Below the pieces are notes generated by a model. That model worked only from the letters and a program-made list of their open reading frames with translations, made no database searches and had not been told where the DNA came from. Positions 1 to 6,737 of a stretch of DNA of 13,046 nucleotides are shown here, piece by piece (position 1 is the first letter of the stretch; each line of letters starts with the position of its first letter). A program made the position numbers and the translations under genes. This DNA comes from Bacillota bacterium (GTDB lineage Bacteria > Bacillota > Clostridia > Christensenellales > CAG-138), in assembly GCA_023426265.1 (NCBI GenBank), contig JAFABA010000183.1, positions 1-13,046 on the forward strand, given 5' to 3'.

Positions 1-1
1 C

Positions 2-1129
2 ATGCCGGACGTCTGCCCCCCCTCCCTGCTGGGGGAATATACTCCGCCTTGCCGGGTCAAAGCACGCCCCTGTCCGCCTGACGAATCGCGGATGCAGGGT
101 GTTTGCGGGTCTAACGAGCCTTTCGAACAGGATAGCTGCTTTGACAATACCTGCTCCTGCGGCAATGAGTGGGATGACCGTCTTGGCGATACCTGCTCCT
201 GCAGCGGCAGAAGCGACGGAGCGGAGGAGGCGTTCGCGGTCAGCGCGGAGCCCTTTACTCCATCGCAGTTTCAGCCGTTGCAGCCGGGTGTGACCATGCC
301 GACTCAGACAGGGCAGACACCTCAGCCCATGCGGCCGCCCCTGCCCTCCACGCAACCGCAGTTTGGGACTCCGATGCAACCCGGTACCATGCAGCAGGCG
401 CCTTCCGTGCAGCAGCCCACCGTCCGTCCACCCGTGACGATGCAGCCGGGCATGCCAATGCAACCGGGCGTTACTATGCCGATGCAGCCGGGCATGCAGC
501 AGACGCCCTCCGTGCAGCAGCCTACCGTCCGCCCGCCCATGATGGCACAGCCGGGTGCGACCATGCCGACCCAGCCGGGCATGCAGCAGACGCCCTCCGT
601 GCAGCAGCCCACCGTCCGCCCGCCCATGATGGCACAGCCGGGCACGACCATGCCGACGCAGCCGGGTATGCAGCAGACGCCCCCGTCCATGACCCCCGCC
701 AACAGCGCCGCCTTGCAGCAGATACTGGAACAGGCGACCGGCGTATTCCCCACCCAGCCCGGCGCAGGCGGTACGCCCCGGACCTCGGAGGAGTGGCAGC
801 GGGAAGTGGATGAACTGCTTCAGAACACCATGCCCCCTGCGCAACCCGCTCCCGGTATAGCTATGGAATCCGCCGGACGCAGGCAGAGCGTTCCGCCTCC
901 GTTCCCCGGGCAGTTTCCGAATTCCGAGTGGGAACGTGTGGAAACCCAGAACAGCGACGGGTATTACTATGAAGGGCGCATGCAGCGTCAAGACGGACGG
1001 TTCGTGATTACAGCCGTTCCGGGCGAATACCGCCCAATCCCGCCCCGGCATCTTCAGGGGCAGGGCTTTACCCGCTATATTCCCTCCCGCGGCGGCGGGT
1101 GCTGGGTACGCATCCAGCAAGAGCAATAG
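2..1129 (+). CDS. Cys-rich protein with Pro/Gln/Met-rich tandem repeats (possibly 5'-partial)
   Basis: I do not recognise the family. The open frame reaches the left edge of the window and the first ATG is base 2, so the true start may lie outside. Read from there it has 375 residues in three parts. Residues 1-67 hold nine cysteines (5, 17, 24, 35, 46, 51, 53, 65, 67), including two CSC pairs in similar surroundings (TCSCG, TCSCS). Residues about 90-240 are low complexity, with repeats built on MQPGMQQTPSVQQPTVRPP. The last 70 or so residues look folded and mixed in composition (EWERVETQNSDGYYYEG onward) and carry the tenth cysteine. No membrane segment or signal peptide is visible. Cys-rich and Pro/Gln-rich composition would suit a spore-coat or surface structural protein, but that is inference; no catalytic motif is seen. 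It ends 20 nt before a strong terminator and converges with the lipoprotein gene. Confidence 0.72.
   Translation: MPDVCPPSLLGEYTPPCRVKARPCPPDESRMQGVCGSNEPFEQDSCFDNTCSCGNEWDDRLGDTCSCSGRSDGAEEAFAVSAEPFTPSQFQPLQPGVTMPTQTGQTPQPMRPPLPSTQPQFGTPMQPGTMQQAPSVQQPTVRPPVTMQPGMPMQPGVTMPMQPGMQQTPSVQQPTVRPPMMAQPGATMPTQPGMQQTPSVQQPTVRPPMMAQPGTTMPTQPGMQQTPPSMTPANSAALQQILEQATGVFPTQPGAGGTPRTSEEWQREVDELLQNTMPPAQPAPGIAMESAGRRQSVPPPFPGQFPNSEWERVETQNSDGYYYEGRMQRQDGRFVITAVPGEYRPIPPRHLQGQGFTRYIPSRGGGCWVRIQQEQ
389..691 (+). repeat. In-frame tandem repeats (29-residue / 87-bp period)
   Basis: ATGCAGCAG recurs at 389, 494, 581 and 668, always in the reading frame. Spacings are 105, 87 and 87 bp, giving units of 35, 29 and 29 residues and then a partial unit. 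The two 87-bp units are nearly identical in DNA (for example GTGCAGCAGCC and CCGCCCATGATGGCACAG). The first unit has diverged and carries extra MQPG/MPMQPG turns. Near-identity at DNA level suggests recent duplication, so copy number may vary between strains. Confidence 0.9.
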
Positions 1130-1148
1130 CGGCAAGTTCACAATACAC

Positions 1149-1193
1149 AATACAAGGAAGGCTTTGCGTTTCACGCAAAGCCTTCCTTGTATT
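1149..1193. terminator. Bidirectional intrinsic terminator between convergent genes
   Basis: A perfect inverted repeat: 1149-1169 pairs with 1173-1193 (21 bp), leaving a 3-nt loop. The core is AAGGAAGGCTTTGCGT. It lies 19 nt after the stop of the repeat protein and 18 nt beyond the stop of the convergent lipoprotein gene, so it can serve both. There is no long T tract on either strand (TTGTATTT on +), but the stem is unusually long and perfect. Confidence 0.85.
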
Positions 1194-1211
1194 TACAGCG
1201 GCGGTGTTCCG

Positions 1212-3128
1212 CTATTCTCCATCCCCAGAGTGGGACGATTCCCTTCCCCCCAGCTTGCCGGAATTAACGTCTTCAAACAGCTTTTTCGCTCGCCTGCCTC
1301 TGAGCCCTTCTCCTTCCATCTCCACTTTCAGCCTTGCAAGCATCTCCTCCCGCAAGCCTCGGTGCAAAAGCGCGCGGCCTGAAAGGAGAATGTCGGAATA
1401 TTCATCCTGCATCTGCGCCTCCCATATAGGGAACTCCGTCTGCGTTTTGGAGAAAATCGCCGGAAATTCAACCGTAACCCGCAACGTCCCATCCCGGCTG
1501 TAATCCCGCTCCAACGCGTCCACAGGTAAAAAGGAGACTTCTACCCGAACGCGGGGAATATGGGAATCATCCTGTTCCGGTATATCCTGCAGCAGGCTGA
1601 CCCATGACCGTTCAGGCGCTGTAAGAAGCGTACTCTGCCAGGCATACAATCCGCCTATTTGTTCAACCGGTATGGTGAATATGCCGTCCTCCAGAACGGG
1701 AAAGCGTCCGCCTGCGGGATTATATGTATAAGAAAATGTCTTATAGAGCGCATAATTCCCGTTTTTCATTCCGGTAAACAAGAGCAATAGGCCTTTGTCC
1801 GTACCCCGCTCCCGATAGCGGATATCCATGGCGTCCCCATAGTATACCGCCTGTACGCCCGAGACCCTGTCAAACCGCAGCACGTCTTCCCCGTCTCCGC
1901 GCCGAATTGGTTCCTCAAACATGTCAAGCACCTCGCGGAGCGTACCCTTTCGGGCTTGGTTGATCGCCTCGCACAGTTCAAATATCTGCCACTGCGCAAT
2001 CCCGCCGTCCCGGTAGTTAGAAAATACCGCGTATTCCTTAAGCCGCCTTTGTTCGGCCGAAAGGTAGGTAAGCGGATACAGCACAGCGGGTTTATGAATG
2101 TAGGGCCGCCTTTGCGCCGGCGCTATGGGTTCCTGAAGAATCCCCAGCGCCCATGCTTTTTCCCGCTCGTTCCCCGTTTTTAGAAGCGAACGAAGCTCCT
2201 TTAAAAAATGGCGTTTGGCACGAAGTGTCCCGTTTAGTACGTAGTCCTCCGGCGCGGCGTCCACATAAAAATCCCGTGCCCGCTCGTCCCGATGCAGCAA
2301 AACATTGAATGTCTTTTCAAATGAAACGTCTTCCCAATCCGAGAACGTAACCCTTACGGGAACGGAAACGGAAAAGTCCGCATGTTCACGCCCTGTGATC
2401 TCGGGTTCTCCGGCAGATATCTGATACTGACCGCCGCCGTTCGCCTTCGTTTGCGTGTTTCCCGAGACGTCGGTATAATAGCTCAGCTCGCACTGCCCGG
2501 TCCCCGTATTGTACCATGTGGTGTACTTGTCGCGGCGAAACGCCACCGATTCATAAATGATCCAATCCTCTCCTCCAACCAATTCCACCCTGCAGGAAGC
2601 GAAATCCCGTATGCCGCCCAGCGCGCAATACGGAACATAGTTTTCCCCCTGCATGGTAAACATCAGCAGCAGCGTTTGGCCGCCGCCTTCCTGCACGCAC
2701 AGCACGGCGGCGCCTGCCTGCTCAAATTGCAGGAAGGAGACCCACAGTTCCGCGTCCGCCCCGTAGTCCGCCTCTGCGATATCCGGCCAAATGCCGCCTT
2801 CAAAAGCAGAAAAGAGACGGTCCATGCTTTCCCATTCCCGCAGGCGGATTAGCGCCATCAGTTGTTTGATATCCGTTTCTGTGAAGCTGCCCCATTGAAA
2901 GGCATACTTCTTGGGCGCTTCAGCCAGCAGCAGGTCCCACTCATACAAATACGTTTTTTGCGCGGCGTCGGAAGGATCTAACCACGTGAAAGACGCGCCC
3001 TGCGCCGGTTCTTCCTGCATGGGAGGAGGCGTGCGGCGTTCTATATACGCATATCCTGTTTGCGGCGTCTCCCGGCATCCGGAGCAAGCCAATGCCAGCA
3101 GCAACAACAGCGCCAATCCCCGTTTCAT
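1212..3128 (-). CDS. Large putative lipoprotein of unrecognised family
   Basis: The chosen start, ATG at 3128, lies 7 nt after GGAGGG and gives 638 residues. A longer frame to 3191 exists but has no ribosome site. The N-terminus MKRGLALLLLLALACSGC is an export signal with candidate lipidation cysteines at 15 or 18. Neither matches the lipobox exactly, so lipidation is likely but not certain. The mature part begins with a Pro/Glu-rich linker, then mixed sequence with many aromatic residues and no further membrane segment. It holds stretches that look like beta strands (VSVPVRVTFSDWEDVSF; VRVEVSFLPVD) and a charged helical C-terminus. I recognise no enzyme motif. It is probably anchored on the outer face of the cytoplasmic membrane. 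It follows the hydrogenase gene by 80 nt on the same strand and may share its transcript. Its ribosome site lies in a strong hairpin (see 3129-3166). Confidence 0.85.
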   Translation of the reverse strand: MKRGLALLLLLALACSGCRETPQTGYAYIERRTPPPMQEEPAQGASFTWLDPSDAAQKTYLYEWDLLLAEAPKKYAFQWGSFTETDIKQLMALIRLREWESMDRLFSAFEGGIWPDIAEADYGADAELWVSFLQFEQAGAAVLCVQEGGGQTLLLMFTMQGENYVPYCALGGIRDFASCRVELVGGEDWIIYESVAFRRDKYTTWYNTGTGQCELSYYTDVSGNTQTKANGGGQYQISAGEPEITGREHADFSVSVPVRVTFSDWEDVSFEKTFNVLLHRDERARDFYVDAAPEDYVLNGTLRAKRHFLKELRSLLKTGNEREKAWALGILQEPIAPAQRRPYIHKPAVLYPLTYLSAEQRRLKEYAVFSNYRDGGIAQWQIFELCEAINQARKGTLREVLDMFEEPIRRGDGEDVLRFDRVSGVQAVYYGDAMDIRYRERGTDKGLLLLFTGMKNGNYALYKTFSYTYNPAGGRFPVLEDGIFTIPVEQIGGLYAWQSTLLTAPERSWVSLLQDIPEQDDSHIPRVRVEVSFLPVDALERDYSRDGTLRVTVEFPAIFSKTQTEFPIWEAQMQDEYSDILLSGRALLHRGLREEMLARLKVEMEGEGLRGRRAKKLFEDVNSGKLGGRESSHSGDGE

Positions 3129-3166
3129 CAACATACCCTCCAGAACGGTTTCTGGAGGATATGCTA
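3129..3166 (-). promoter_or_regulatory. Hairpin that encloses the lipoprotein gene's ribosome binding site
   Basis: On the minus-strand transcript CATATCCTCCAGAA (3163-3150) pairs with TTCTGGAGGGTATG (3145-3132) across a 4-nt loop, ACCG. The stem extends to 17 pairs (3129-3145 with 3150-3166). Three pairs are wobbles on the minus strand and would be mismatches on the plus strand. The SD GGAGGG is fully inside the 3' arm, and the stem ends exactly next to the ATG at 3128-3126. There is no T tract after it, so a terminator is unlikely. A translation-control hairpin is the simplest reading; the function is inferred. Confidence 0.6.
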
Positions 3167-3208
3167 GCAGGCGATTGTAACGGACTTGCATCCGGAGTGT
3201 TTATTGTT

Positions 3209-4462
3209 TCAGGAAAAATCCCTTGTAAAGATATCGCTGTGCTCCAGCAGGCTTTCCACCGTATCGAACCCGAGCCGGTGCAGCAGCTCAATGACGTACG
3301 GGTTCTCGATAGGCGTCTGGTATGCAGCCTGGCTGCCGTATTCGGATACGTTTTTTCGGCCCTCCTCTTTAGGAATCAATATTTTAGGCCCACCGACGCA
3401 GCCGCCGACGCAGCCCATGCCTTCGATGAAATTCGCGGTGATTTTGCCGCTTAACACGTCGTTGAGCATGGCCTTACATGCGGGCACGCCGTCCGCCTGC
3501 GCAGCGCGCAGCGTGATGCGCCGGTTGGGGTTGATCCGTTCGAGCGTCCTTTGCACAGCCTCGCTCACGCCGCCCGTACCCGCGTAGATGCGGCCCGTGC
3601 GCGAGGAATGATCCCGCTCGTCCTCCTCCATATCCGCAGGGTTGACGCCCGCAAACTCGAAAATATCCCGTATTTCATGGAATGTCAGTACAAAATCGGT
3701 GGAGTCGGACACGTCCTTTTCCCGCGCTTCGGCTTTCTTGGCAAGACATGGCCCGATAAATACGGTAAGCGCGTCCGGGTAAAGCGTTTTAATGGCGCGC
3801 CCGCATGCCACCATGGGCGAAACCGCGCCCGGCACATGCGGCATGAGCGTATGGTAGACCTTGCGGATCATAGCGATCCACATCGGGCAGCAGCAGCTCG
3901 TGAGCTGGTAATCCTCCTCTGTCAGTATGTTCTGATCAAACTCCAGCGCTTCCTTTAATGTAAGAATATCCGCGAACAGCGCGACCTCCACCATGCCGGT
4001 AAACCCCAGCTGCTTGAATGCGGCGCGAAGCTTTCCGGGCGTGACGTCGCTTGTAAACTGGTTGACGAACGCGGGCGCGATCATGGCGTATACCGGCGCC
4101 TTTGCGTTGTGTATGGCAGCGAGCGCCGGCAGGATATCGCGGCTTTCGGTCAGCTTTTTTGCGCGGCAGTTGTCGATACACTCCGCGCAGCCCACGCAAA
4201 GATCGGCATTTATGGCGATATTCCCGCTTTTGTCCCGGTACAGCGCGTCAAACAGGCACTTCCCGGCGCACGCGGTCTGTTCGCTTTCGGAACAGACGCA
4301 CTCGCCGATGCGTACGACAGGCGCATACTTTTTGGGGTTCAGCAGGCAATCGAGATGGTGCGGGTCGAATTCGTCAGAGTTAAGTCGGTTGAGTTCCTCT
4401 TCCAATCGGTTCTCTACGGAAGCCTTTGCCAGCCTTTTATACAGTTCAGAGAATGTCGTCAT
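3209..4462 (-). CDS. [FeFe]-hydrogenase-type iron-sulfur protein, stand-alone
   Basis: The protein has 417 residues. ATG at 4462 is preferred because GGAGG lies 8 nt upstream; the in-frame ATG 15 nt earlier overlaps that SD. The N-terminal part carries eight cysteines suited to two [4Fe-4S] clusters: C55, C57, C65, C69, then CVGCAECIDNC with C89, C92, C95 and C99. The catalytic part has the three H-cluster signatures: TSCCCPMW (188-195), GPCLAKKAEA (237-246) and EGMGCVGGCVGG (347-358). These enzymes interconvert protons and H2 with ferredoxin-like partners in the cytoplasm. The layout resembles the short 'group B' clostridial enzymes more than bifurcating HydABC; I am moderately sure of that subgroup. 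No partner subunit or HydE/F/G maturase gene is in the window, so a sensory or redox role is also possible. The promoter region is at 4519-4637. Confidence 0.88.
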   Translation of the reverse strand: MTTFSELYKRLAKASVENRLEEELNRLNSDEFDPHHLDCLLNPKKYAPVVRIGECVCSESEQTACAGKCLFDALYRDKSGNIAINADLCVGCAECIDNCRAKKLTESRDILPALAAIHNAKAPVYAMIAPAFVNQFTSDVTPGKLRAAFKQLGFTGMVEVALFADILTLKEALEFDQNILTEEDYQLTSCCCPMWIAMIRKVYHTLMPHVPGAVSPMVACGRAIKTLYPDALTVFIGPCLAKKAEAREKDVSDSTDFVLTFHEIRDIFEFAGVNPADMEEDERDHSSRTGRIYAGTGGVSEAVQRTLERINPNRRITLRAAQADGVPACKAMLNDVLSGKITANFIEGMGCVGGCVGGPKILIPKEEGRKNVSEYGSQAAYQTPIENPYVIELLHRLGFDTVESLLEHSDIFTRDFS

Positions 4463-4518
4463 CGTGGCGTCCTCCATTGCTTGATGCAGAAACGAATTTA
4501 TTTTGCCCGTTCGCGCCC

Positions 4519-4548
4519 ATTATACCATAGAAGCGAAGCAGCTATGGT
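4519..4548 (-). promoter_or_regulatory. Proximal hydrogenase promoter with overlapping palindrome
   Basis: On the minus strand TGGTATAAT (4527-4519) is a perfect extended -10 box. No good -35 is visible at 16-18 nt. Transcription would start near 4512, giving a leader of about 50 nt. An inverted repeat ACCATAG (4524-4530) / CTATGGT (4542-4548) overlaps the upstream edge of the -10 box and could be an operator. Confidence 0.5.
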
Positions 4549-4557
4549 TATCCACGC

Positions 4558-4594
4558 ATGTGCGTTTGGGCCGCAGGCGAAGCCGCACGCACAT
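4558..4594. repeat. Inverted repeat in the hydrogenase/methyltransferase spacer
   Basis: ATGTGCGT (4558-4565) is the exact reverse complement of ACGCACAT (4587-4594), with 21 nt between that are themselves GC-rich. It is the middle of three palindromes in this divergent spacer. The role is unknown. Confidence 0.5.
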
Positions 4595-4606
4595 AAGAAT
4601 AAGCCA

Positions 4607-4637
4607 TATAATGGCCGCTTGCGGCCATTATACCATA
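4607..4637. promoter_or_regulatory. Perfect palindrome carrying opposed -10 boxes
   Basis: TATAATGGCCGC (4607-4618) and GCGGCCATTATA (4621-4632) form a perfect 12-bp palindrome with two central bases. Each outer end is TATAAT reading inward, one per strand. The minus-strand copy has the extended form TGGTATAAT (4635-4627). It belongs to a 13-bp direct repeat, CCATTATACCATA, found at 4517-4529 and 4625-4637, 108 bp apart. This suggests a second, distal hydrogenase promoter placed under an operator-like palindrome. The plus-strand -10 box has no supporting -35. Confidence 0.5.
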
Positions 4638-4695
4638 TCGCGGCCCGCATATGAGGAAGCGCCCGGGTATATGTTTTTCTTTTTCCGATGTATCC

Positions 4696-4704
4696 TGATA
4701 TACT
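4696..4704 (+). promoter_or_regulatory. Extended -10 promoter of the methyltransferase gene
   Basis: TGATATACT is an extended -10 box 16 nt before the SD GGAGG (4720-4724). The start site would be near 4711, leaving a leader of about 20 nt. The -35 region is T-rich without a clear hexamer. Confidence 0.45.
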
Positions 4705-4732
4705 GATTCTGAGCACGATGGAGGAACGGATG

Positions 4733-5467
4733 ATGAAAGAAAACAAGTACGACGACCCGTCTTTTTTTGAGAAATACGCGCAGATGCCCCGGTCCAAAAA
4801 CGGCCTCAACAGCGCGGGCGAATGGCGGGAGCTTGAGAAGCTGCTGCCCGATTTCAGAGGAAAACGCGTTCTGGATCTGGGCTGCGGATACGGATGGCAC
4901 TGCATCTACGCCGCGGAACACGGAGCGGAATCCGTCACAGGGATCGACCTGTCCGAAAAGATGCTTTCTGTGGCACGGGAAAAAACCGCGTATCCAAACG
5001 TTATTTACCGCCGCATGGCCATGGAGGACGCGGATTTCCCGCCCGATTCGTTTGACGCGGTCATCAGTTCCCTCGCCTTTCACTACATTGCGGATTTTGA
5101 AAGCTTATGCAAGAACGTATCCAGGTGGCTCAATCATTCCGGCAGCTTTGTGTTCTCCGTGGAGCACCCGGTATTTACGGCGGAAGGCAGGCAGGAATGG
5201 GTGGACGACGAAGCGGGCAACCATCTCTTCTGGCCTGTGGACAATTATTTTCTTGAGGGGCGCAGAGAGAGCGCATTTTTAGGGGAACGCGTCATTAAAT
5301 ACCACAGGACCGTCACCGGATATGTAAGCGCGCTCGTGCAAAGCGGATTTGCGCTAAATAACCTTGTGGAGCCAAAGCCGCCGGACGCGCTTCTTTGTGC
5401 ACCCGGAATGCCGGATGAGCTGCGCCGCCCCATGATGCTGCTGTTCTCCTGCATAAAGATTGCGTAG
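4733..5467 (+). CDS. Class I SAM-dependent methyltransferase
   Basis: The protein has 244 residues. ATG at 4733 is chosen for its 8-nt spacing from GGAGG (4720-4724); the adjacent ATG at 4730 is nearly as good, and the frame stays open upstream without an SD. Motif I of the SAM-binding Rossmann fold is VLDLGCGYG (46-54), followed by the ribose-binding acid in GIDLSEKML (D72). MEDADFPPDSFDAVISSLAFHYI (97-119) covers motifs II and III of the methyltransferase-11 type. The C-terminal half (SVEHPVF, then YHRTVTGYVSALVQSGF) is typical of small cytoplasmic methyltransferases of unknown substrate. The acceptor cannot be told from sequence. It is transcribed divergently from the hydrogenase gene; the next gene downstream has its own promoter candidate. 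Confidence 0.9.
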   Translation: MKENKYDDPSFFEKYAQMPRSKNGLNSAGEWRELEKLLPDFRGKRVLDLGCGYGWHCIYAAEHGAESVTGIDLSEKMLSVAREKTAYPNVIYRRMAMEDADFPPDSFDAVISSLAFHYIADFESLCKNVSRWLNHSGSFVFSVEHPVFTAEGRQEWVDDEAGNHLFWPVDNYFLEGRRESAFLGERVIKYHRTVTGYVSALVQSGFALNNLVEPKPPDALLCAPGMPDELRRPMMLLFSCIKIA

Positions 5468-5535
5468 CGTCCGGGCCTTGCGCCGCATGACGCGACAGCG
5501 AAAAATGAAAGCGGCCATCGCAAACGCGAATATGG

Positions 5536-5564
5536 TTGACAGAAGCGCCGCGATTTGTTATGTA
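5536..5564 (+). promoter_or_regulatory. Promoter of the AEC transporter gene
   Basis: A perfect -35 TTGACA (5536-5541) is followed after 17 nt by TATGTA (5559-5564). TGT directly in front of the -10 makes it an extended type. The -10 is a weak match. The start site would be near 5571, giving a leader of about 47 nt. No terminator is evident between the methyltransferase stop and this site, so read-through is possible. Confidence 0.5.
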
Positions 5565-5617
5565 TACGGAAGCGCCGTTTTTTATACGGGAATGACGCCA
5601 ATAACCGGGAAAGAAAT

Positions 5618-6550
5618 ATGGGTATGCTCGAACAAATCACAACGGTCGCTACACAGGTCATCATTCTGTTTATCCTCATCGGCGTGGGTTTTGCCTGCGG
5701 CAAGGCCAAAATGTTTAACGACGATTCCATATCCGGGCTGACGTCGTTTACGCTCCATTTCGTGACCCCCGCGGCAATCGTGGATTCGTTCTGCCGCGAA
5801 TTCCAGCCGGAGCTGTTGAACGGCCTTCTCATCGTGCTCGGCACGGCGCTGTTCGCGCATGTCGCGGGCATCGGGCTAAGCGCCCTCCTCATACGGGATA
5901 AGGATGCGTCCGTGCAGCGCATCCTCCGCTTCGGGGCGGTGTTCAGCAACTGCGGGTATATGGGGCTGCCGCTTTTGGGCGCGGTGCTGGGCAGTATCGG
6001 CGTGTTTTACGGCGCGGGCTATGTCATTATATTCACGCTGATGTCCTGGACATACGGGCTTGTGGCCGTCAGCGGGAACAGACATGAGATTTCTCTAAAG
6101 AAGCTGTTGATCAACCCCGGAACCATCAGCTCGGTGATCGGCCTTGTGATATTCCTGTTTTCCATAAAGCTGCCCACCATACTCTACATGCCGATCCATT
6201 ACCTGGGCGCGCTCAATACGCCCGTGCCCATGGTGATTGTGGGGTACCTGCTTTCCAAAGTGGACCTGCTCGGAATATGGAAAAAGACGCCGTATTATGT
6301 GACATCGTTCGTGCGGCTGATTTTGATTCCATTCGTCACGTTTGCGGTCCTGTATATTCTGGGCATACGGGGCGAGGTGCTGGTCAGCTGCATATTGAGC
6401 GTGAGCGTGCCCAGCGCGGCGCTCACCACCATGTTCGCCGTGCGCTACAAGCAGGATACGACTGCGGGTTCTTCCATTATCTCCATGACGACGCTGTTGT
6501 CGCTCATCACGCTGCCCCTCATCATCGGGCTGGTGCAATATGTAAGCTAG
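5618..6550 (+). CDS. AEC (auxin efflux carrier) family transporter
   Basis: From ATG 5618 the protein has 310 residues, the usual size for bacterial AEC permeases. The SD is modest (GGGAAAG, 5607-5613), and ATG 5624 is a close alternative. It is very hydrophobic, with about ten membrane segments in two halves. Visible family features are RFGAVFSNCGYMGLPLLGAV (104-123) with its Asn/Gly/Pro kink, INPGTISSVIGLVIF (165-179), and SVPSAALTTMFA (263-274) followed by a long last segment ending SLITLPLIIGLV. Known family members export organic acids such as malate or malonate in bacteria and auxin in plants; the substrate here is not predictable. The protein sits in the cytoplasmic membrane. The repeated hairpin element begins at the base after its stop codon. 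Confidence 0.9.
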   Translation: MGMLEQITTVATQVIILFILIGVGFACGKAKMFNDDSISGLTSFTLHFVTPAAIVDSFCREFQPELLNGLLIVLGTALFAHVAGIGLSALLIRDKDASVQRILRFGAVFSNCGYMGLPLLGAVLGSIGVFYGAGYVIIFTLMSWTYGLVAVSGNRHEISLKKLLINPGTISSVIGLVIFLFSIKLPTILYMPIHYLGALNTPVPMVIVGYLLSKVDLLGIWKKTPYYVTSFVRLILIPFVTFAVLYILGIRGEVLVSCILSVSVPSAALTTMFAVRYKQDTTAGSSIISMTTLLSLITLPLIIGLVQYVS

Positions 6551-6686
6551 CCAATGATAAATCCCTCCGGACTTTATCATTGGGTTTCCCATAAGTTAAA
6601 AGTGCGCTTTCGCGCACTTTTTCCCGCAAATCTGACGCACATATCGTCAGATTTGATTGAAGTGTGGAGGATTGCGATCCCCACGC
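6551..6686 (+). repeat. Four-hairpin intergenic element, copy 1
   Basis: Four successive stem-loops follow the AEC stop directly. A: 6551-6561 with 6573-6583 (11 bp). B: 6598-6607 with 6612-6621 (10 bp, AAAAGTGCGC). C: 6627-6637 with 6645-6655 (11 bp, CAAATCTGACG). D: 6662-6672 with 6677-6686, with A6668 bulged and one G-T wobble. A second copy with the same order, orientation and near-identical linker lengths is at 8343-8474. About 54 of 63 bases match across B-C. The strand given is a convention, as transcription of the element is not established. Confidence 0.8.
6598..6622 (+). terminator. Intrinsic terminator of the AEC gene (hairpin B of the element)
   Basis: AAAAGTGCGC, loop TTTC, GCGCACTTTT plus one more T gives a 10-bp stem with a T5 tail, 47 nt after the stop. 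The A4 lead means it may also stop minus-strand transcripts. It is part of the repeated element, so the terminator function may come with the element. Confidence 0.7.
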
Positions 6687-6702
6687 CTCCTGAGGGAAAT
6701 TT

Positions 6703-6728
6703 AAGCGGCGGGAAACCCGCCGCTTTTT
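6703..6728. terminator. Intrinsic terminator between AEC and degV
   Basis: AAGCGGCGGG (6703-6712) pairs perfectly with CCCGCCGCTT (6716-6725) around AAA. On the plus strand T5 follows (6724-6728). On the minus strand the stem lies 12 nt after the degV stop and is followed by TTAAATTT. It can work in both directions for these convergent genes. Confidence 0.8.
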
Positions 6729-6737
6729 ATGCCCTCG

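Noticed and set aside
389..691. Regularly spaced repeats resembling a CRISPR array
   Set aside because: The repeats are contiguous, in frame, coding, and lack unique spacers. They are protein tandem repeats.
322..753. Minus-strand Cys/Gly-rich open frame of 143 codons with repeats
   Set aside because: The apparent repeats are the reverse reading of the Pro/Gln/Met repeats of the plus-strand gene; no SD is present.
4498..4905. Minus-strand open frame of 135 codons over the divergent promoter region
   Set aside because: It covers the palindromes and the start of the methyltransferase in antisense and has no SD.
5460..5741. Plus-strand open frame of 93 codons between the methyltransferase and AEC genes
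   Set aside because: It starts with a non-ATG codon at the methyltransferase stop, lacks an SD, and runs into the AEC gene in a different frame.
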